Assembly (NCBI RefSeq): GCF_020080835.1
Contig: NC_058162.1
Location: forward strand, 15,286,122-15,350,121
DNA length: 64,000 bases
Reading direction: 5' to 3'
From: Cotesia glomerata
Lineage: Eukaryota; Arthropoda; Insecta; Hymenoptera; Braconidae
In this document: positions 23,562 to 35,760 of the stretch, one piece after another
How the letters are laid out: every line of letters begins with the position of its first letter
Numbering within the stretch: the first letter of the stretch is position 1
Made by a program: the position numbers and the translations under genes
The notes under the pieces: model-generated
The model's database searches: none
What the model was told of the DNA's origin: nothing
What the model saw: the letters and a program-made list of their open reading frames with translations, nothing else

Positions 23562-25223
23562 TTTTTCTTTAATTTAATAATTATACTTCATTCATGGGTT
23601 GCTAAAATATTTCTTTTGGGTTTTTAAAAATAAACAAATTTATATCTTTAACACAAATAATAGTACCTGAAGAAATTTTTAATAATTTGAGATTTGTCAA
23701 AGCATAATTGAAAAAAAATGATTGAAATTAATGCTGCAATGTGATTCTATGACTATTTAAATTTCCAAATTCGATCAATTTCTGATTTGTCAAGATTTGT
23801 TTGATTATTTCCGCAAGTATTCTCTTTAACTTGAGGCCAAAAATATTGTTGTACCTCTAAAAGTTTTTAAGAGACATTAGAAACACTGCCATTAAATTGT
23901 ATAAATATGTCTACAAGAATGTGCTTTGATAATTATTTCTCTATGTGACAAGCATGCTTGTTAACTTTCCGCTAAGAAAATTGAAAATTTTTTTTTATTT
24001 TTTATTAAAAAAAAAAAATAAATTTAATTCAATGTAGGTTACTTATATGTGGATGGCCCCTAGTCTCGATTGTATCGATGTTAGAGGTGCAGTAATTCAA
24101 CTAATAAAATAAATGGCAGAAATTTATATTGCAATAATTTACTTAGAAATACATTGAATTTGACAAATAAAGGTCTTTAATATTCATATGAAGTGAAAAT
24201 ATATCGTAAAATTAGTTCTACAAGCTAATAATTCTTGACGCTATTAGTTTAGAATAATTCACGTGACAGTAACATCAAAGAATATCAATTTATTGCTTGA
24301 TATATAATTTTTGAGAAGATACATTTGCTGAGAAATGTATGGCAATTTTTTAAGATAAATATTTTTTAAAGTGATGTACTGAAATCTTCCTCATTATTCA
24401 AGTAATCTGAATAATATTTTTCAAGTAATTAAAATTGTAAAGTTATGAGAAATAAAACTAGCTTTATACAAGGCGAATAAAATACAATTATGTATTAATT
24501 ATGTTTTTGTTAAAAATTCTAGTGATCATTTTTTTTTGTTGAATAAATACTTTTTAATTTAAATATGCTTTCGACAAATTTCTGAAAACTATTACTCTAT
24601 AGTAATTTACAGAGTAACTCTTATTGTTTATTTTTGTTTAAATTTTCAACGATCTTTCAATATTTTTAATAATTTCGGCTAATTAAATAATTTAAGAAAC
24701 CATAAGAAAAAAAAACTGAATGACTAATTTTTATTTTTTTTTTTTTTTACAGCAAAAAGATGAGGAAAAAGACGCCAGTTACGATTACAATAAACCACTA
24801 TGTAAGTGTACGACAATCACGCAGGGAGAAGCTCTAATGATGACTCTTGCACTAGGAGTTGAAGAATCTCTATCATGGAAAACTATTGTTGGGATATTAT
24901 CCATGATTAATACGTTATTCGAAAATGACGTGGTTCCGTCATCAAAATATAAGTTATTTAAAAGTTTAAAACTAAGTGAAGATATTCTTGTTTACCATGT
25001 ATATTGTAGAGACTGCCATCACTACTTTGGCGCTCAACATAAATTAAATAAAAACGGATTACAGTGTCCAATTTGCGACAATAGTGAGAAACCGCCAGAT
25101 ATTTCATATTTTTTGACGTTTGACATCTCCTTACAGTTGAAATCAATATTAGAAGATCCCAAAGTGCAAGAAATATTTCTGGCTAATCTTCAAGATAAAG
25201 AAAATAATGAAATTAACGTGTAA
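20776..25223 (+). pseudogene. CACTA-like (Tnp2-type) transposase, N-terminal part, four exons
   Basis: Exons 20776-20874 (33 codons), 21496-21729 (78), 21806-21865 (20) and 24753-25223 join in frame with GT-AG borders, giving about 287 residues. Exon 1 should begin MKRGPYKLYL, but the start codon here is ATA; the left arm keeps ATG. Exon 2 is acidic. Exon 4 contains a zinc ribbon (CRDC...CPICDN) followed by 'ISYFLTFDISLQLKSILEDP', which parallels the zinc ribbon and 'EYFLQLSIFDQLQELFRRP' of the transposase at 39690-42401. The protein then stops, so the catalytic core is absent. Intron 3 (21866-24752) crosses the outer edge of the palindrome. A detached C-terminal piece lies at 25302. The gene is therefore internally deleted and start-less. 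It is unlikely to make transposase but could make a truncated DNA-binding protein if an upstream start is used. Confidence 0.65.
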
Positions 25224-25301
25224 TAAAATTAAAGTGTAATAAAATTAGGTCCGTTACGGTGTCACAATACTTTCATATTTGAAAAAGAAAATCACTTTCT
25301 G

Positions 25302-25916
25302 ATGAAATTGCATAAAAGTCCCAATAAAATCCTTATTCAAATTGCCAGACGGCACATGTTCCAGAAAGCATTAACACCATTGAAAAATAAAATTAATACA
25401 AGCAATCAATTCTCTCAATTTTGTGAACGGAATTTGACAGGTCGATTGAAAAATACTTTTGAAGTAGACGGCTGCATACTGATTGGGAAAGGTACAAATT
25501 ATAATTTAAATGATAACGAGCGAAAACTTGTAAATAGATCTGAAACATGTAAATCATTTAATAGATTTATTTACAACGGCAAGAGATATACATCGAAAAA
25601 TTATCGAGCATGCGCAAAAACAAATGACTCTGTAATATCATTGGAAAGTGGAAAAATAGGAATAATTAAAAACGTTTGTCTTTTTAATTCAGATAAAGGA
25701 GAAAAAAAAATTTACATATTTTTTGAGGAAGTAGTAAGATTAAAGAAATACTTCCATTCATCACGATATGTTACTGTAAATAATATTGAAGAATGTTTAA
25801 TTACTGAAGAGTTAAATATTTGTGAAGCAAAAATGATATCGCAACCGTGTATGTTAACTCCAGTAAAAAACAAACATTATGTGATTTTTATACCACCAGG
25901 ATGTTATGGTGATTAA
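25302..25916 (+). pseudogene. C-terminal fragment of CACTA-like transposase
   Basis: Open frame of 204 residues, 78 bases after the exon-4 stop. It reads 'VDGCILIGKG', 'FNRFIYNGKRYTSKNYRACA' and 'NSVISLE'-like blocks ending in 'HYVIFIPPGCYGD'. From family knowledge this order (VDG, then Y/F-R-NG-Y-S, then NS-V-L) is the C-terminal module of animal CACTA-like transposases. Together with the N-terminal gene at 20776 it implies that the central catalytic region was deleted. Between them a short GTGTAATAAAATTA direct repeat (25219-25247) may mark the deletion joint. It is not known to be expressed. Confidence 0.5.
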
Positions 25917-27189
25917 AAAAATTATACATAAATAGTTCAGTAAATCTGGCCAAAAAATGCCTCAATCGTGTGTGTAAGTGTAGCGTCAATAATATTAGCA
26001 TTAAGGATATTTTTTTGTAAACAAAATAACGTTTTTGATAATTAGTGATTTATTAACTTATAAGTAAATTATGTTCTATGCTATATTTTTATATACCAAA
26101 TAAAATTACATGTAAAAATATTGATTTTACTAACATAGATAAAGTTAACTAATGTATTTGTAGAATAAGTCATGAAAAAATATTACCAATTTCTTAGAGA
26201 CTTGTGTCTTTATAAATGTAATAATTGGATAGTACATTAAGATTAGCATAGAGCTTAAATGAGTTTAAATATACGATGGTATTGGTGTGAATTTAATTGT
26301 AACAACTAACATGCTGGAAATAAAATTATATAATTTATTCTTAATAATTTCTAATCGATAACGTGTATTCAAATGCAATAAAAAAATAACTATTGCAACA
26401 GTCAGTTTTCTTTATACATATACCAAAAAAAAAAAATATATAAATAATTACTATAAAATTATCAGTGTAATATTTTATTCAATTTTTTTCAATCGATAAA
26501 AAAATCAAAATATAATATATTCTATTACTGTGCAACAGGAAAGAAGATTAATTGTCAATAAGTAAAAATTTACGATAAAATAAAATAAAAAAAAAAAAAA
26601 AACATTAGTAGAATTATCTTTATTGCAACAGTGTGATTTTTTCTTTAAGTATTTTTAATTCATTGAATAGTCATTGCTGAAAAAGTCTTTTTAATACTTG
26701 AAAACTCTGAAAAAGTCTCTCTATTCTGATTAATTTATTCAATTAAATAAATCTGAAAAAGTCTTATTAAGTCTTTATAACTCTTTTCAAAAGTCCCAAA
26801 TCTCAGAGAATATTTGTCTTTTTCAGAGTTTGTCAGACTTAATCAGAGTTATTCACCAATGATAAGACTTTTTCTGCCTTTTTCAGAAAAAGTGAAAAAG
26901 TCTTGAGAAGTCTTAATAAGTCTTTTTAGAAGTCTTACTTTTCAGAGTTTTTTCAGAGAAATTTTTCCATAAGGGTGAGTTAAAGGCTTTTTTTCATTCT
27001 CAACCCTTTTGTCTAGCGAATCTGTTGCGCACTTTCGCGTTCTTTGAATTATCGGTAAATTAAACTAATAATCAGCGTTGATTATTAAAATCATAACATA
27101 ACAATTAAAATTTTAAGAACTTTACTTAATTTTTTACGTTAATATTTAATGAAAATTAAAAAATTCATGATTTGTAAGTATTAAGTAAC
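25917..27189. other. Intergenic; iterated GAAAAAGTCTT island at 26635-26972
   Basis: No gene seen. At 26635-26972 the short word 'GAAAAAGTCTT' and its relatives ('CTCTGAAAAAGTC', 'TTTTTCAGAG', 'AAGACTTTTTC') are repeated many times on both strands without a fixed period. Confidence 0.6.
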
Positions 27190-30163
27190 ATGGCGAACAA
27201 AGGCGAAATAATTGAAGATGGTTTTTCATATTATGTTGAAAAAACGGTAAATGATAAGAAGTAAGTGCTCGTACGTTTTTTTTGTGATTGATAATATAAG
27301 ATAATTTATGTATTTAAATAATATATAATAATTTGTGATAGTGAATGAGACAGACACGAAAGATTCTTGTAGTTAGAAAGAATTGAATTAATTATTAAGA
27401 AATTGCATATACAAATTTTGTAATATTTTACATGTAGATTTTTTTTTTATTTTTAAGTTATTCTCATTTTAACTGTTTTTTCAATACTGGAACTAAACAA
27501 TGTTTGCTAGATTCAAAGTCATTAATAATTTGATGGCTGATCATTATGCAGATATTAATTAATTTTTTGAACAGTAGAAAAAAAAATTTTAATAAAATAT
27601 TTCTTGAAAAAAAAAAAAAAACATATTTAGAAAATTACACAAAAATATGCATGTACATTTTTCTGAAATCACTAGTTTTTAATTATTTATTCATTTATTT
27701 CCAATTCTGAGAAATTAATATATGTTTAGTAGACTGTTAGTCATAATAATTTGTACATTTTAATAAATAGATCTCTTTAGTCTTAAAAATTTATAACTGC
27801 TTGAAAATTAAAAAATTTAATTACATTCTTATGATTTTAAATATTGTTGATTTAATACTTTCAAATTGTGACCAAAATTAACGTAACATTATAAATTTAA
27901 GATTTCCCGTTTATTGTAGTAAATGCTTAGCTTCAAAATTATTATATTTGATATAAACCAATTTGCTGTTTTTACACATTTAGATATGTTTACTGTAAAA
28001 AAAGAAAGTCAAAAAATTGTCCTGTCCGGGGTACAAAAACTCTAGATGAGCCCATCAAATTCACAGTGAGCACGCACCGACATGCATTGGATTTTTATAG
28101 CGATGATGTAAAACGTTTTCGGCGTGAATTAATAGCTGCTGCTGAGAAGAACTTGTATCCAATTAACGAAATTTATACGACAATTGCTAAATCGTATGTA
28201 TTATTTAAATAAAATATAAAATCCTTATTTGAAAACTTAATGTTATATTTCCTACACTATGATTAAACTTTTAATGGCATTTTTCAGGCATCTTGAAGAT
28301 GTTACAATTCAATTGCCATATGCAGTTATTAGTACTGTGATACGTCAACATCAAAAGGAAGCTGCAGACGATTTAACGGAGTTACTGACTTACAAGGATT
28401 TTGTAGATTTTTTTGAACGTGCTGAAAATTTATGTTTCATGCGATATGCCGATAAAAAAAACGTTATAGTGTCAAATGTTGATAATGATGCATTACTGAT
28501 CGGCGACCCAGAGTTTAGCAAGTCGGGTTAGTGCGATACTATACATATCAGCTCAACAGCAAATATTCTCCCTGATTTTAATAGCACTCGTCTCCTGACC
28601 TTCATTCTAGGACAAGATGGACATTATGTAAGTTTCAACATAGTAATTTATATTTAATTACTTTAAACTAGTATATAAGTGAACAGTAATTTTAATTTAA
28701 TTTTTTATTGAAAAGGCGTTTTCCATTGGTATCATTCTGTGGACTAAGGTGGCCCGTGAGCCATGTACGGAAATTTTGAATCAAGTGAAACAGCGTTTAA
28801 TACCAAACGTAAATATCGCTAAAATTTACGTAGATTTTGATTTAAAACTATTTGTGGAGGAAGTTTTCCCAGAAAGTGACGTCCGTGGAACGTTTAATAA
28901 TTATTGTCGTGTAAGTAAAGTTACTGATACATTTATTTAATAATTGATAAAAAAAAGATTGTCAGTCTACCTGAAATTAATTTGTTTTAAAATTAGTTAT
29001 TTACTTTTAATTCACATTTAGAAAATTAAAAAAAAAACTATACGCACTTTTTTTATAACAATACTTTCAATTTTAATTCTATTAAATTAGTGTATGTCTG
29101 TAGATTGATAGTCATAAAAAAAATTCTGTGAAAAATTAATAAATCAAATAACAAATAATTAAAAATAGAACAATATTATTCACATTTACAGATAATATTT
29201 CACGAAGCCCTAAGAAATAATGATCTACGCCTTATGATTCCTGAACATGAAGAATTCTTGAAGAAATGTTTTTCTTTAATTCTTTTACTTTCAAATAAGA
29301 TTAAGGAAGGTTTTGAAGAAATCAGTAACAGCTTACCGGTGGAAATTAAAGCTCAGCTGACAAATTTTATAAATTACTTTAACAGAGTATGAATAGAAGG
29401 AGTAACTCCGAGATCGATGAGCTTATATGAAAAGGTCAAAAGCTTAAATACTGTCCCCATATTGTTCCGGACTACTCTTGAAAATTATATGGGCGAGAAA
29501 CCTTCGCTGCGGAAATTTTGGAGTAAGTTTTTTGTTGAAAATAATTATTTATAATTACTCAAATTGTTCTAGTGATAAAAAAAATATATATTTACAAATG
29601 GGAATAAATTAAATAACTTTTTCAACTTAAATTTTACAAAAACATTTTTAATAAATCAGAATAAAATCAGAGTAAAACTTTTTTTTCTTATTTACATTTT
29701 CTTTTATTTACTAATTTCGTTTGATTTCAGGCAATTTCATTGTTCTTCTTAATAAATCGACGAATGAGCGTTAACGACAATCGATTAAGAAGAATTCGTA
29801 TGTCTCTGTAGCTATTCGGCTTAACTTATTCTTCAACAAGAAATTAATGATAAGCTTATGGCAATCATTCGCAAAGGCTAAAGTAAAATTGCCACAATTT
29901 TTAAGTACGGTAGCGATTTATTATACAGATCATTACTGGGATTTACTCCATAATGCAGAATTTCCGATTGAGGAGCAGTTGGATCTATATCCTCCTTTGG
30001 AAAATGAAGGTAAAAACTATTTTAATAATTAAACAGGCAAAAGTCTTAAAACTTTCCATTCATATTAAGTATATATTACCGATTTTAGATGTTCAAGAAG
30101 CAATTGGAGATGACGTAGAGGAAGTTTATGAAAATGTTCAGTATGCTAATTATGAAATGGAAG
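27190..30163 (+). pseudogene. FLYWCH zinc finger - MULE (Mutator-like) transposase, decayed
   Basis: Seven exons with GT-AG borders: 27190-27260, 27984-28193, 28288-28627, 28716-28910, 29192-29522, 29731-30009 and 30089-30163. The ATG at 27190 opens 'MANKGEIIEDGFSYYV'. Exons 1-2 form a FLYWCH finger ending 'YVYCKKRKSKNCPVRG...STHRH' (C, C, H-x-H). Exons 4-5 read 'IYVDFDLKLFVEEVFP' and 'GTFNNYCR', the place where MULE transposases have a DFE and a GC-FH motif, here degraded (E to D). Damage: TAG at about 28529 followed by a frameshift, TGA near 29390 in exon 5, and TAA near 29770 in exon 6. Such a protein would cut and join transposon ends in the nucleus; this copy cannot. A RING exon downstream (32578-32817) may be its last exon. 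Confidence 0.6.
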
Positions 30164-30573
30164 GTAATATATTATTTATTCATTATTTACTGTATATAGA
30201 ATGTAAATTGATAGATAAATGTTTTATAAAATATTTAAAATTTAGATAAAAACAAAAGTTAAAAGTGTGAGTAATAGTTATAAATAGATGTTTTCCGTTT
30301 AAATTAAACTGAAATTTTAAATTAAAACATTTAAAAAGATCAAATAAGAAATGATCAAAATTTTTGGAATCTTATTATTAATAATTAATTATTCTGCCAG
30401 TCTAGCTTATTCGTATTAAACTAAAAACTTATATATTTTCATTAATAAATTTACTTATTTTAATTTATTTGCCATATTAAAGCAAATTTTTAAGGGAGTT
30501 GGGAAAGAACGGATAGGGGAAAGGGGGGACCTACTCAGTGGGAATTTTTCCGTAATTGAAAAAATAATCAGAC
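30164..30573. other. AT-rich intron-like stretch, nothing seen
   Basis: Probably the continuing intron of the MULE-like gene. No element boundary is recognised. Confidence 0.4.
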
Positions 30574-30647
30574 AGCCCAGACTGGGAATCGAACCCAGAT
30601 TTTTCGGTTACGCGCCAAGGGCTCTACCAGTTAAGCTATCCGAGACA
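30574..30647 (-). repeat. tRNA-derived SINE head or tRNA-like relic
   Basis: On the minus strand: a box A 'TAGCTTAACTGGTAGAGC' with a paired D stem, and a perfect T stem CTGGG/CCCAG around TTCGATT. The acceptor strands pair at 6 of 7 positions with two G-T. The anticodon loop lacks the invariant T33 (reads CGCGTAA), which argues against a working tRNA gene. A T-rich body follows. Confidence 0.55.
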
Positions 30648-30714
30648 AGTACTGACTACTTTATTCAGTCACGTATATAAAAAGACTCGACTCGTGAAAA
30701 TCAAAATGAGCCCA

Positions 30715-30900
30715 GATAGCAAAATGACGTATTAAGTTATTCCGAATGAGCTCAGATTTCTGATTTGGACGTCAGAGTCTACGTCTAAAAGACGTCTTTA
30801 AGACTTTCTGAAGAGGTCGAATGCGCCGCTTATTGTAGACTTTAAGAACTCATCAAAACGAGCTCTTAAAGAGCTCTTTTTTCTGAACTCGCACAAATGA
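30715..30900. repeat. Iterated GACGTC/GAGCTC island
   Basis: Palindromic words (AGACGTCTTTAAGAC, GAGCTCTTAAAGAGCTC) are repeated with drift and no fixed period. A second island with the same vocabulary lies at 31868-32022. Confidence 0.55.
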
Positions 30901-31103
30901 ATGATTTTTGATCTCTATACGCTATTATAATGATAACAATAATAAGAACACAACAAAAATAATATTAATAATAATAATAATGATAATAATAGTAAATTAT
31001 GAAAAATAATTCAAAGTTTCATGAAGCACCGATGCTGATTTCGAATGTTTATTATTTTAGTTAGACCTAATATTGTCGGTTTAAAGATAGAAAGTGAAAA
31101 TCG
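30901..31103. other. (AAT/ATA)n-rich noncoding sequence
   Basis: Short trinucleotide run (AATAATAATAATGATAAT) near 30958-30990. No gene. Confidence 0.5.
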
Positions 31104-31180
31104 CAATTGCCGTAACTAAGATTCGAACCCGAGTCGCGCGCGTGCTAGATCGATACCTAACCCCCTACGCTGTTCAAACG
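31104..31180 (-). repeat. tRNA-like SINE head
   Basis: On the minus strand 'GCGTAGGGGGTTAGGTATCGA' (box-A-like) is followed at tRNA spacing by 'CGGGTTCGAATCTTA' (box B). The anticodon arm is not convincing. Confidence 0.45.
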
Positions 31181-32022
31181 ATATGTCGTTACACATCTCA
31201 TTATTCTTATAAGCTAAGTTTATATAGTGATGAAATGTTGCGATCATTGTCTATATTATTTATTCTATTTGATACTGTGTATCGATAGAGAAAAAGTAAC
31301 TTTTACGAATATTTATATGCTAAAAAATATTCAAAAGTCTACCTGTAATATTTTTTTAAATAGTCTATATAAATTTTGTTTACTTTTCACAATATAAAAT
31401 CTAATAGATAAATTAATGAATATTAAAAATTCAACAATAATTAATAAGTATATAGTTATAAGATATCGTTAAATTCGAATAAAATGTTTAAAATTGATAC
31501 ATGCAAAGTACTCCTTAAATGTAGAAAGTTCACATAATTTTTTCAGATTAGAATCCAATTTTATTATTTTATCTAAATTAGTTTGATTACGAACCAGATT
31601 ATAACATTATTGCCTATTACTTCATAATATAATTTAAAATTTTTGAAAAATTTAATTAACCTGAATTAAGAGAAATGAGTTAACCTATGCCAAGTGTATA
31701 TCTATATATTAATCTATTCAAATTGTTTTAAATCATTTAATTCAAATTATTTTTAATCATTTTCAATTTAATTTCTCAATCAGGAAAGTAATAAATGGAA
31801 AATGAATAAGATTTTGACAGCTTTATATTAAAAAGAAATTTGTGTTTTTGTTTATAATGTCTATAAGCTCATTATACGCAACTCAAAAAGAAGTCCAAAA
31901 AAGGGACTCAGTTAGATGTCAGAAAATTGACTCCAAACTTATGAGTTCATTAAGAGCTCTTAGTTCTGACCTCGTAAAAAGAGCTCCTTAAGACGTCACA
32001 TTAGGACTTCTATAAGAAGTTT
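31181..32022. repeat. Noncoding; second GAGCTC/GACGTC island at 31868-32022
   Basis: 31181-31867 is AT-rich with no feature. From 31868 the words GACTC, GAGCTC, GACGTC and AAGAGCTC recur with drift, as at 30715-30900. Confidence 0.5.
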
Positions 32023-32026
32023 TTAA

Positions 32027-32549
32027 GGTAGTACCTCCGCGACAATCCAGATCAAAAATTTTGACTCGCTATCCATGTTATACGTATCGACAGAGCTAAG
32101 GTTGTAGGTTAAGATTTTTTAACGTTACTGTACTCGTCACTACTATATTCTCTATACATATACACACACACTACGGTTTCAGTGACTAGCGGCTGTTTTG
32201 TACCCCTCTCCTAAAAATAATCCTCTAAAAGTGAAATTGATTTTAATTAATCTCGAAAACTACATGGTAAAAATTTTCATTTTTTTTAATTGTTCGAAAT
32301 ATCATATTCTTCAATCTACTAGTTTTTGATAAAGTCTTGAAATTCTTTCGATGGAAAAAATTAAAAATACTGTCATTTTCCCACGCTTCTATGTTACATG
32401 TACAAAAATGTCATTTTCAATTGCAATTATCTCGAGCTTGGTGTGGTAAATCGTCTTCAAATTTTAACAGCATATGTATTATGTATTTAATGACTTATAT
32501 TCAAAGTTTCGAGGATTTCTTGAAATATTGCTTTCATAACCGTACTACC
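32027..32549. mobile_element. 523-bp TTAA element with GGTAGTAC ends
   Basis: It starts GGTAGTACC and ends GTACTACC, with TTAA on each side (32023-32026, 32550-32553). The flanks read as a continuous iterated island when the element is removed ('AAGAAGTTTTTTAA' to 'AAGACTTC'). No coding capacity. It is a third, sequence-unrelated TTAA family in this window. Confidence 0.6.
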
Positions 32550-32577
32550 TTAAAAGACTTCATACTGAAATCTTTCT

Positions 32578-32817
32578 GACTTGGATGCTGACTGGGAGGG
32601 GAATGACGAACATGAATTGATCATTGAAGAAATCCCTTCAACAAACTGTGAAATTTGTATCACTGGACCCCGAGAGATGATCGTCATTCCTTGTCACCAC
32701 TATCGCATGTGTTTCCAGTGTTCAACAAAAATAAGCCATGTTGCAAACGAGAAGAATTTGCAATTAAAATGTCCATTTTGCAACAGCCCAGCGCAAGAAT
32801 TCTGTCGCGTTTTTTAA
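32578..32817 (+). CDS. RING-type zinc finger exon (C3HC4-like)
   Basis: Open frame encoding an acidic lead and 'CEICITG...PCHHYRMCFQC...CPFCNSPAQEF', a complete RING spacing (C-x2-C, C-x-H-x2-C-x2-C, C-x2-C), then a stop 5 codons later. RING fingers usually recruit E2 enzymes for ubiquitin transfer. No start codon or clean splice acceptor is visible at the 5' edge, where a TTAA element (32027-32549) and an iterated island have inserted. It lies on the same strand downstream of the FLYWCH-MULE gene and could be its terminal exon. An orphan RING exon of another gene is the alternative. Confidence 0.55.
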   Translation, partial: DLDADWEGNDEHELIIEEIPSTNCEICITGPREMIVIPCHHYRMCFQCSTKISHVANEKNLQLKCPFCNSPAQEFCRVF

Positions 32818-33732
32818 AAGTAGAGTTCGAAATTATAATACTTTTATTTTATCCTCAATATTATTATGTTTCTGATTTTATATGTGTGTTTGTTTTAAAA
32901 AGGATATTTTCTATAAAATCTAAAAATATTCGTATCTACGTAGATAATATTCTAATAATTTAAGAATATCAAAATAATTACTATGTGTTGTTCTGCTTTT
33001 ATTTTATTATTATTTAAAAAAAGTTAATTAATATATTAAATACGTGTGTTTTATTGGATAAATCTACGAAGATGATCTTATAATTTTTAATATTTTGTAA
33101 AACTAATTATTTGGTATTATTCTAAATTTATTATGATAAAAAAAAAAAGGAAATTTCTAATACAATGTATACGTGTTCTTAAATACAAAATTACTGTAAC
33201 TTTATATTGTAATTAACAAATTAAGTACAATTCTATGTATTCGGAAATTAGAATTATTTTTATTGATTTCTAAAACTTGAATTTTTTATTTCGTTCCTAT
33301 TAAGCCAGAAATTATGCAAATGCTATTTATCTAAGTTTTATATTATTTTAAGATCCATAATGAAATGAAATTAGTTTATAAAAACGAGTGTTGAAATTTA
33401 AAAACAAAATTTTTAATCGATATAATAAGTCCATACACTAAAAAGTATTTTTTTTTTTTGGCAAAAACCAACATTTTTTATTACTTTAGTAATCAATTAC
33501 TGCCCTAAAGAACTTTATAAAAAGAGCAGCAATTAATTTAAGATTTTTTATTGAAGTAATTATACAGATAGATAATTTTCTATTTGCTTTATCAATTTCT
33601 GTTTCTGAAATCATTTGTAATCTTTCCTTGCTTTTCAACATAACTCGCAACTATCGGTAATAGAGTTTACTATTTTCTTGATTAAGCACTTAGTTTCACA
33701 AGAGTACTGTTTCGAAGAACAATCACGTTCCT
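32818..33732. other. Noncoding, nothing recognised
   Basis: Very AT-rich, homopolymer-rich sequence without a supportable gene or repeat edge. Confidence 0.5.
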
Positions 33733-34310
33733 CATTTTGCACTCAAGTGAATTTGACTTCGTTTATATTTATAGTTAGTCTAATCAACTAATCGAACGAA
33801 TTTAGTTTTTATTATTTTTTTTTGATCATTTCTTTTTTCTCTCTTAAAGATTTTTCAAATTCTTTTAATATCAAACATATCTATAATTCTTTACTTTGTG
33901 CATATTCAAAGTTTCCGGCATCTCTCATTCTGCACTCAAGTGAATTTGACTTCGTTTATAATTACAGTTACTCTAATCAACTAATCGAACGATTTTAGTT
34001 TTTATCATTTTTTTTCAATCATTTCTTTTTTCTCTCTTAAAGATTTTTCAAATTCTTTTAATATCAAACATATCGATAATTCTTTACTTTGTGCATATTC
34101 AAAGTTCCCGGGACCTCTAATTCTGCACTCAAGTAAATTTGACTTCGTTTATAATTACAGTTACTATAATCAACTAATCGAACGAATTTCATTTTTATAA
34201 TTTTTTTTCGATCGTTTCATTTTTCTCTCTTAAACATTTTTCAAGAACTTTCATTATCAAACACATCTATAATTCTTTATTTTGTGCATATTCAAACGTT
34301 TCCGGCACCC
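33733..34310. repeat. Tandem repeat, 193-bp unit, three copies
   Basis: 'ACTCAAGTGAATTTGACTTCG' or a close variant starts at 33741, 33934 and 34127, a period of 193. The third copy is the most diverged. Each unit ends near 'GTGCATATTCAAAGTTTCC'. Confidence 0.85.
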
Positions 34311-34435
34311 ACAAACAGCACCGTATATATACGGAGTGTTACAAATCCCGGGAAATTCAAATTTTATACGTAATACACGCTTGTAGAATGGCACATGTAC
34401 GAAGTCGTACACATACTACAGAATAAATGAAGTAA

Positions 34436-34466
<31 letters not shown>

Positions 34467-34539
34467 AATAGTTAAAAAATGGAAATAATTATAATGTTAA
34501 TAATAAATTGATAAATATAATAGCAACGATATTTATTAT

Positions 34540-34581
<42 letters not shown>

Positions 34582-34602
34582 TATTATTATTATTAGTATT
34601 AT
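34436..34602. repeat. (AAT)n microsatellite cluster
   Basis: Two runs of AAT/ATT trinucleotides with the strand sense flipping near 34580, so the end can fold back. Flanks 34603-35365 contain no gene I can support. Confidence 0.85.
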
Positions 34603-35365
34603 TTTTAAATTATTGAGTATTGAGGATTAGATTTGAATTTATAATTATCTCAATTACAAAAAAATGTAAAAATTCATGTGAAATTAAAGTTTCAATTGAT
34701 AATTTAGTTTGATAATCTAAGCCAAAGAGTATTTGCGGCTTATTTATATAAAATCCGAACAAAAACATTTCTTAAGCGTGGTAAGATTTTTGAACTGATG
34801 CATCCACCCTCTGAAATCTTACGTAGATAATACATCAATTTTTGAGCTTTAAATAAGTTTAAAAATATTTTAATTTTAACAAAATGCCGATAATGGAGTT
34901 GAGGAACATATGGAATGCCGCTTTACAATTTAGAAGACGCTCGATTGTGGAATTCAATCTGGTTTAACCGTTTCGGTGTTTCCAAATAATGAGTTCTGCC
35001 TGGCTCCAGACTCGGGATGCTATAAAATCTGGAATGTGCCTCAAACGCGTAAAAACTAATAAAATAACCCAATACTATGTATGGCTTTATTAATTCAGGA
35101 CTTCATTAGGTGTTACTTCTCCAGGGTGATGGCCTCATTAATTTTGTCTATAAACTCCCGCAGTACTAGGAGTGGGATGTAATGGCAGATGCAAATAACT
35201 GATTGACTTGATTGGATAATTTAACTAACACAAATAAGGTGTTTTAACACTGATGCCCTAATTTGGCAACGTTACTTTGAACTCGGAGCTAATTAATATT
35301 GGTGGCACAGATCAAACTATTGTCTAAATGAGCAGTTAAATGACGGACAAGGTTGAATTTTTCAA

Positions 35366-35465
35366 NNNNNNNNNNNNNNNNNNNNNNNNNNNNNNNNNNN
35401 NNNNNNNNNNNNNNNNNNNNNNNNNNNNNNNNNNNNNNNNNNNNNNNNNNNNNNNNNNNNNNNNN
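35366..35465. other. Assembly gap (100 N)
   Basis: Standard 100-N gap. Confidence 0.95.
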
Positions 35466-35469
35466 TTTG

Positions 35470-35760
35470 TTTATAAAAAAAAGAATAAAGTTAGTTAACT
35501 TTTCAAAACTTGATCCTTTATCGTTAGGTTTTCTGGACGATTTATAAAATTTGGAATAGATTGATATCACTATTGTGGAATCGATTTTTTGAAAGTTTAT
35601 TAAATTGTAAAAAAAAAAAAATTAGTTAACTTTTTAAAAATTGGTCTTGAGACAATAAGTTATTGGGTCGATTCATAAAATTTGGAATTGATTGATCCCT
35701 GTATTGTGGAATCGATTGATACCTATGTTGTCGAATCGATTATTCAAAAGTTAATTTAGT
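35470..35760. repeat. Tandem repeat, about 131-bp unit, two copies
   Basis: 'TTAGTTAACTTTT' at 35491 and 35622 starts two similar units containing 'ATAAAATTTGGAAT' and 'TTGTGGAATCGATT'. The array runs into the gap on its left, so the true copy number is unknown. Confidence 0.7.

Noticed and set aside
30574..30647. Functional tRNA gene
   Set aside because: The D and T arms are good, but the anticodon loop lacks T33 and the anticodon stem is mismatched. A SINE relic is likelier.
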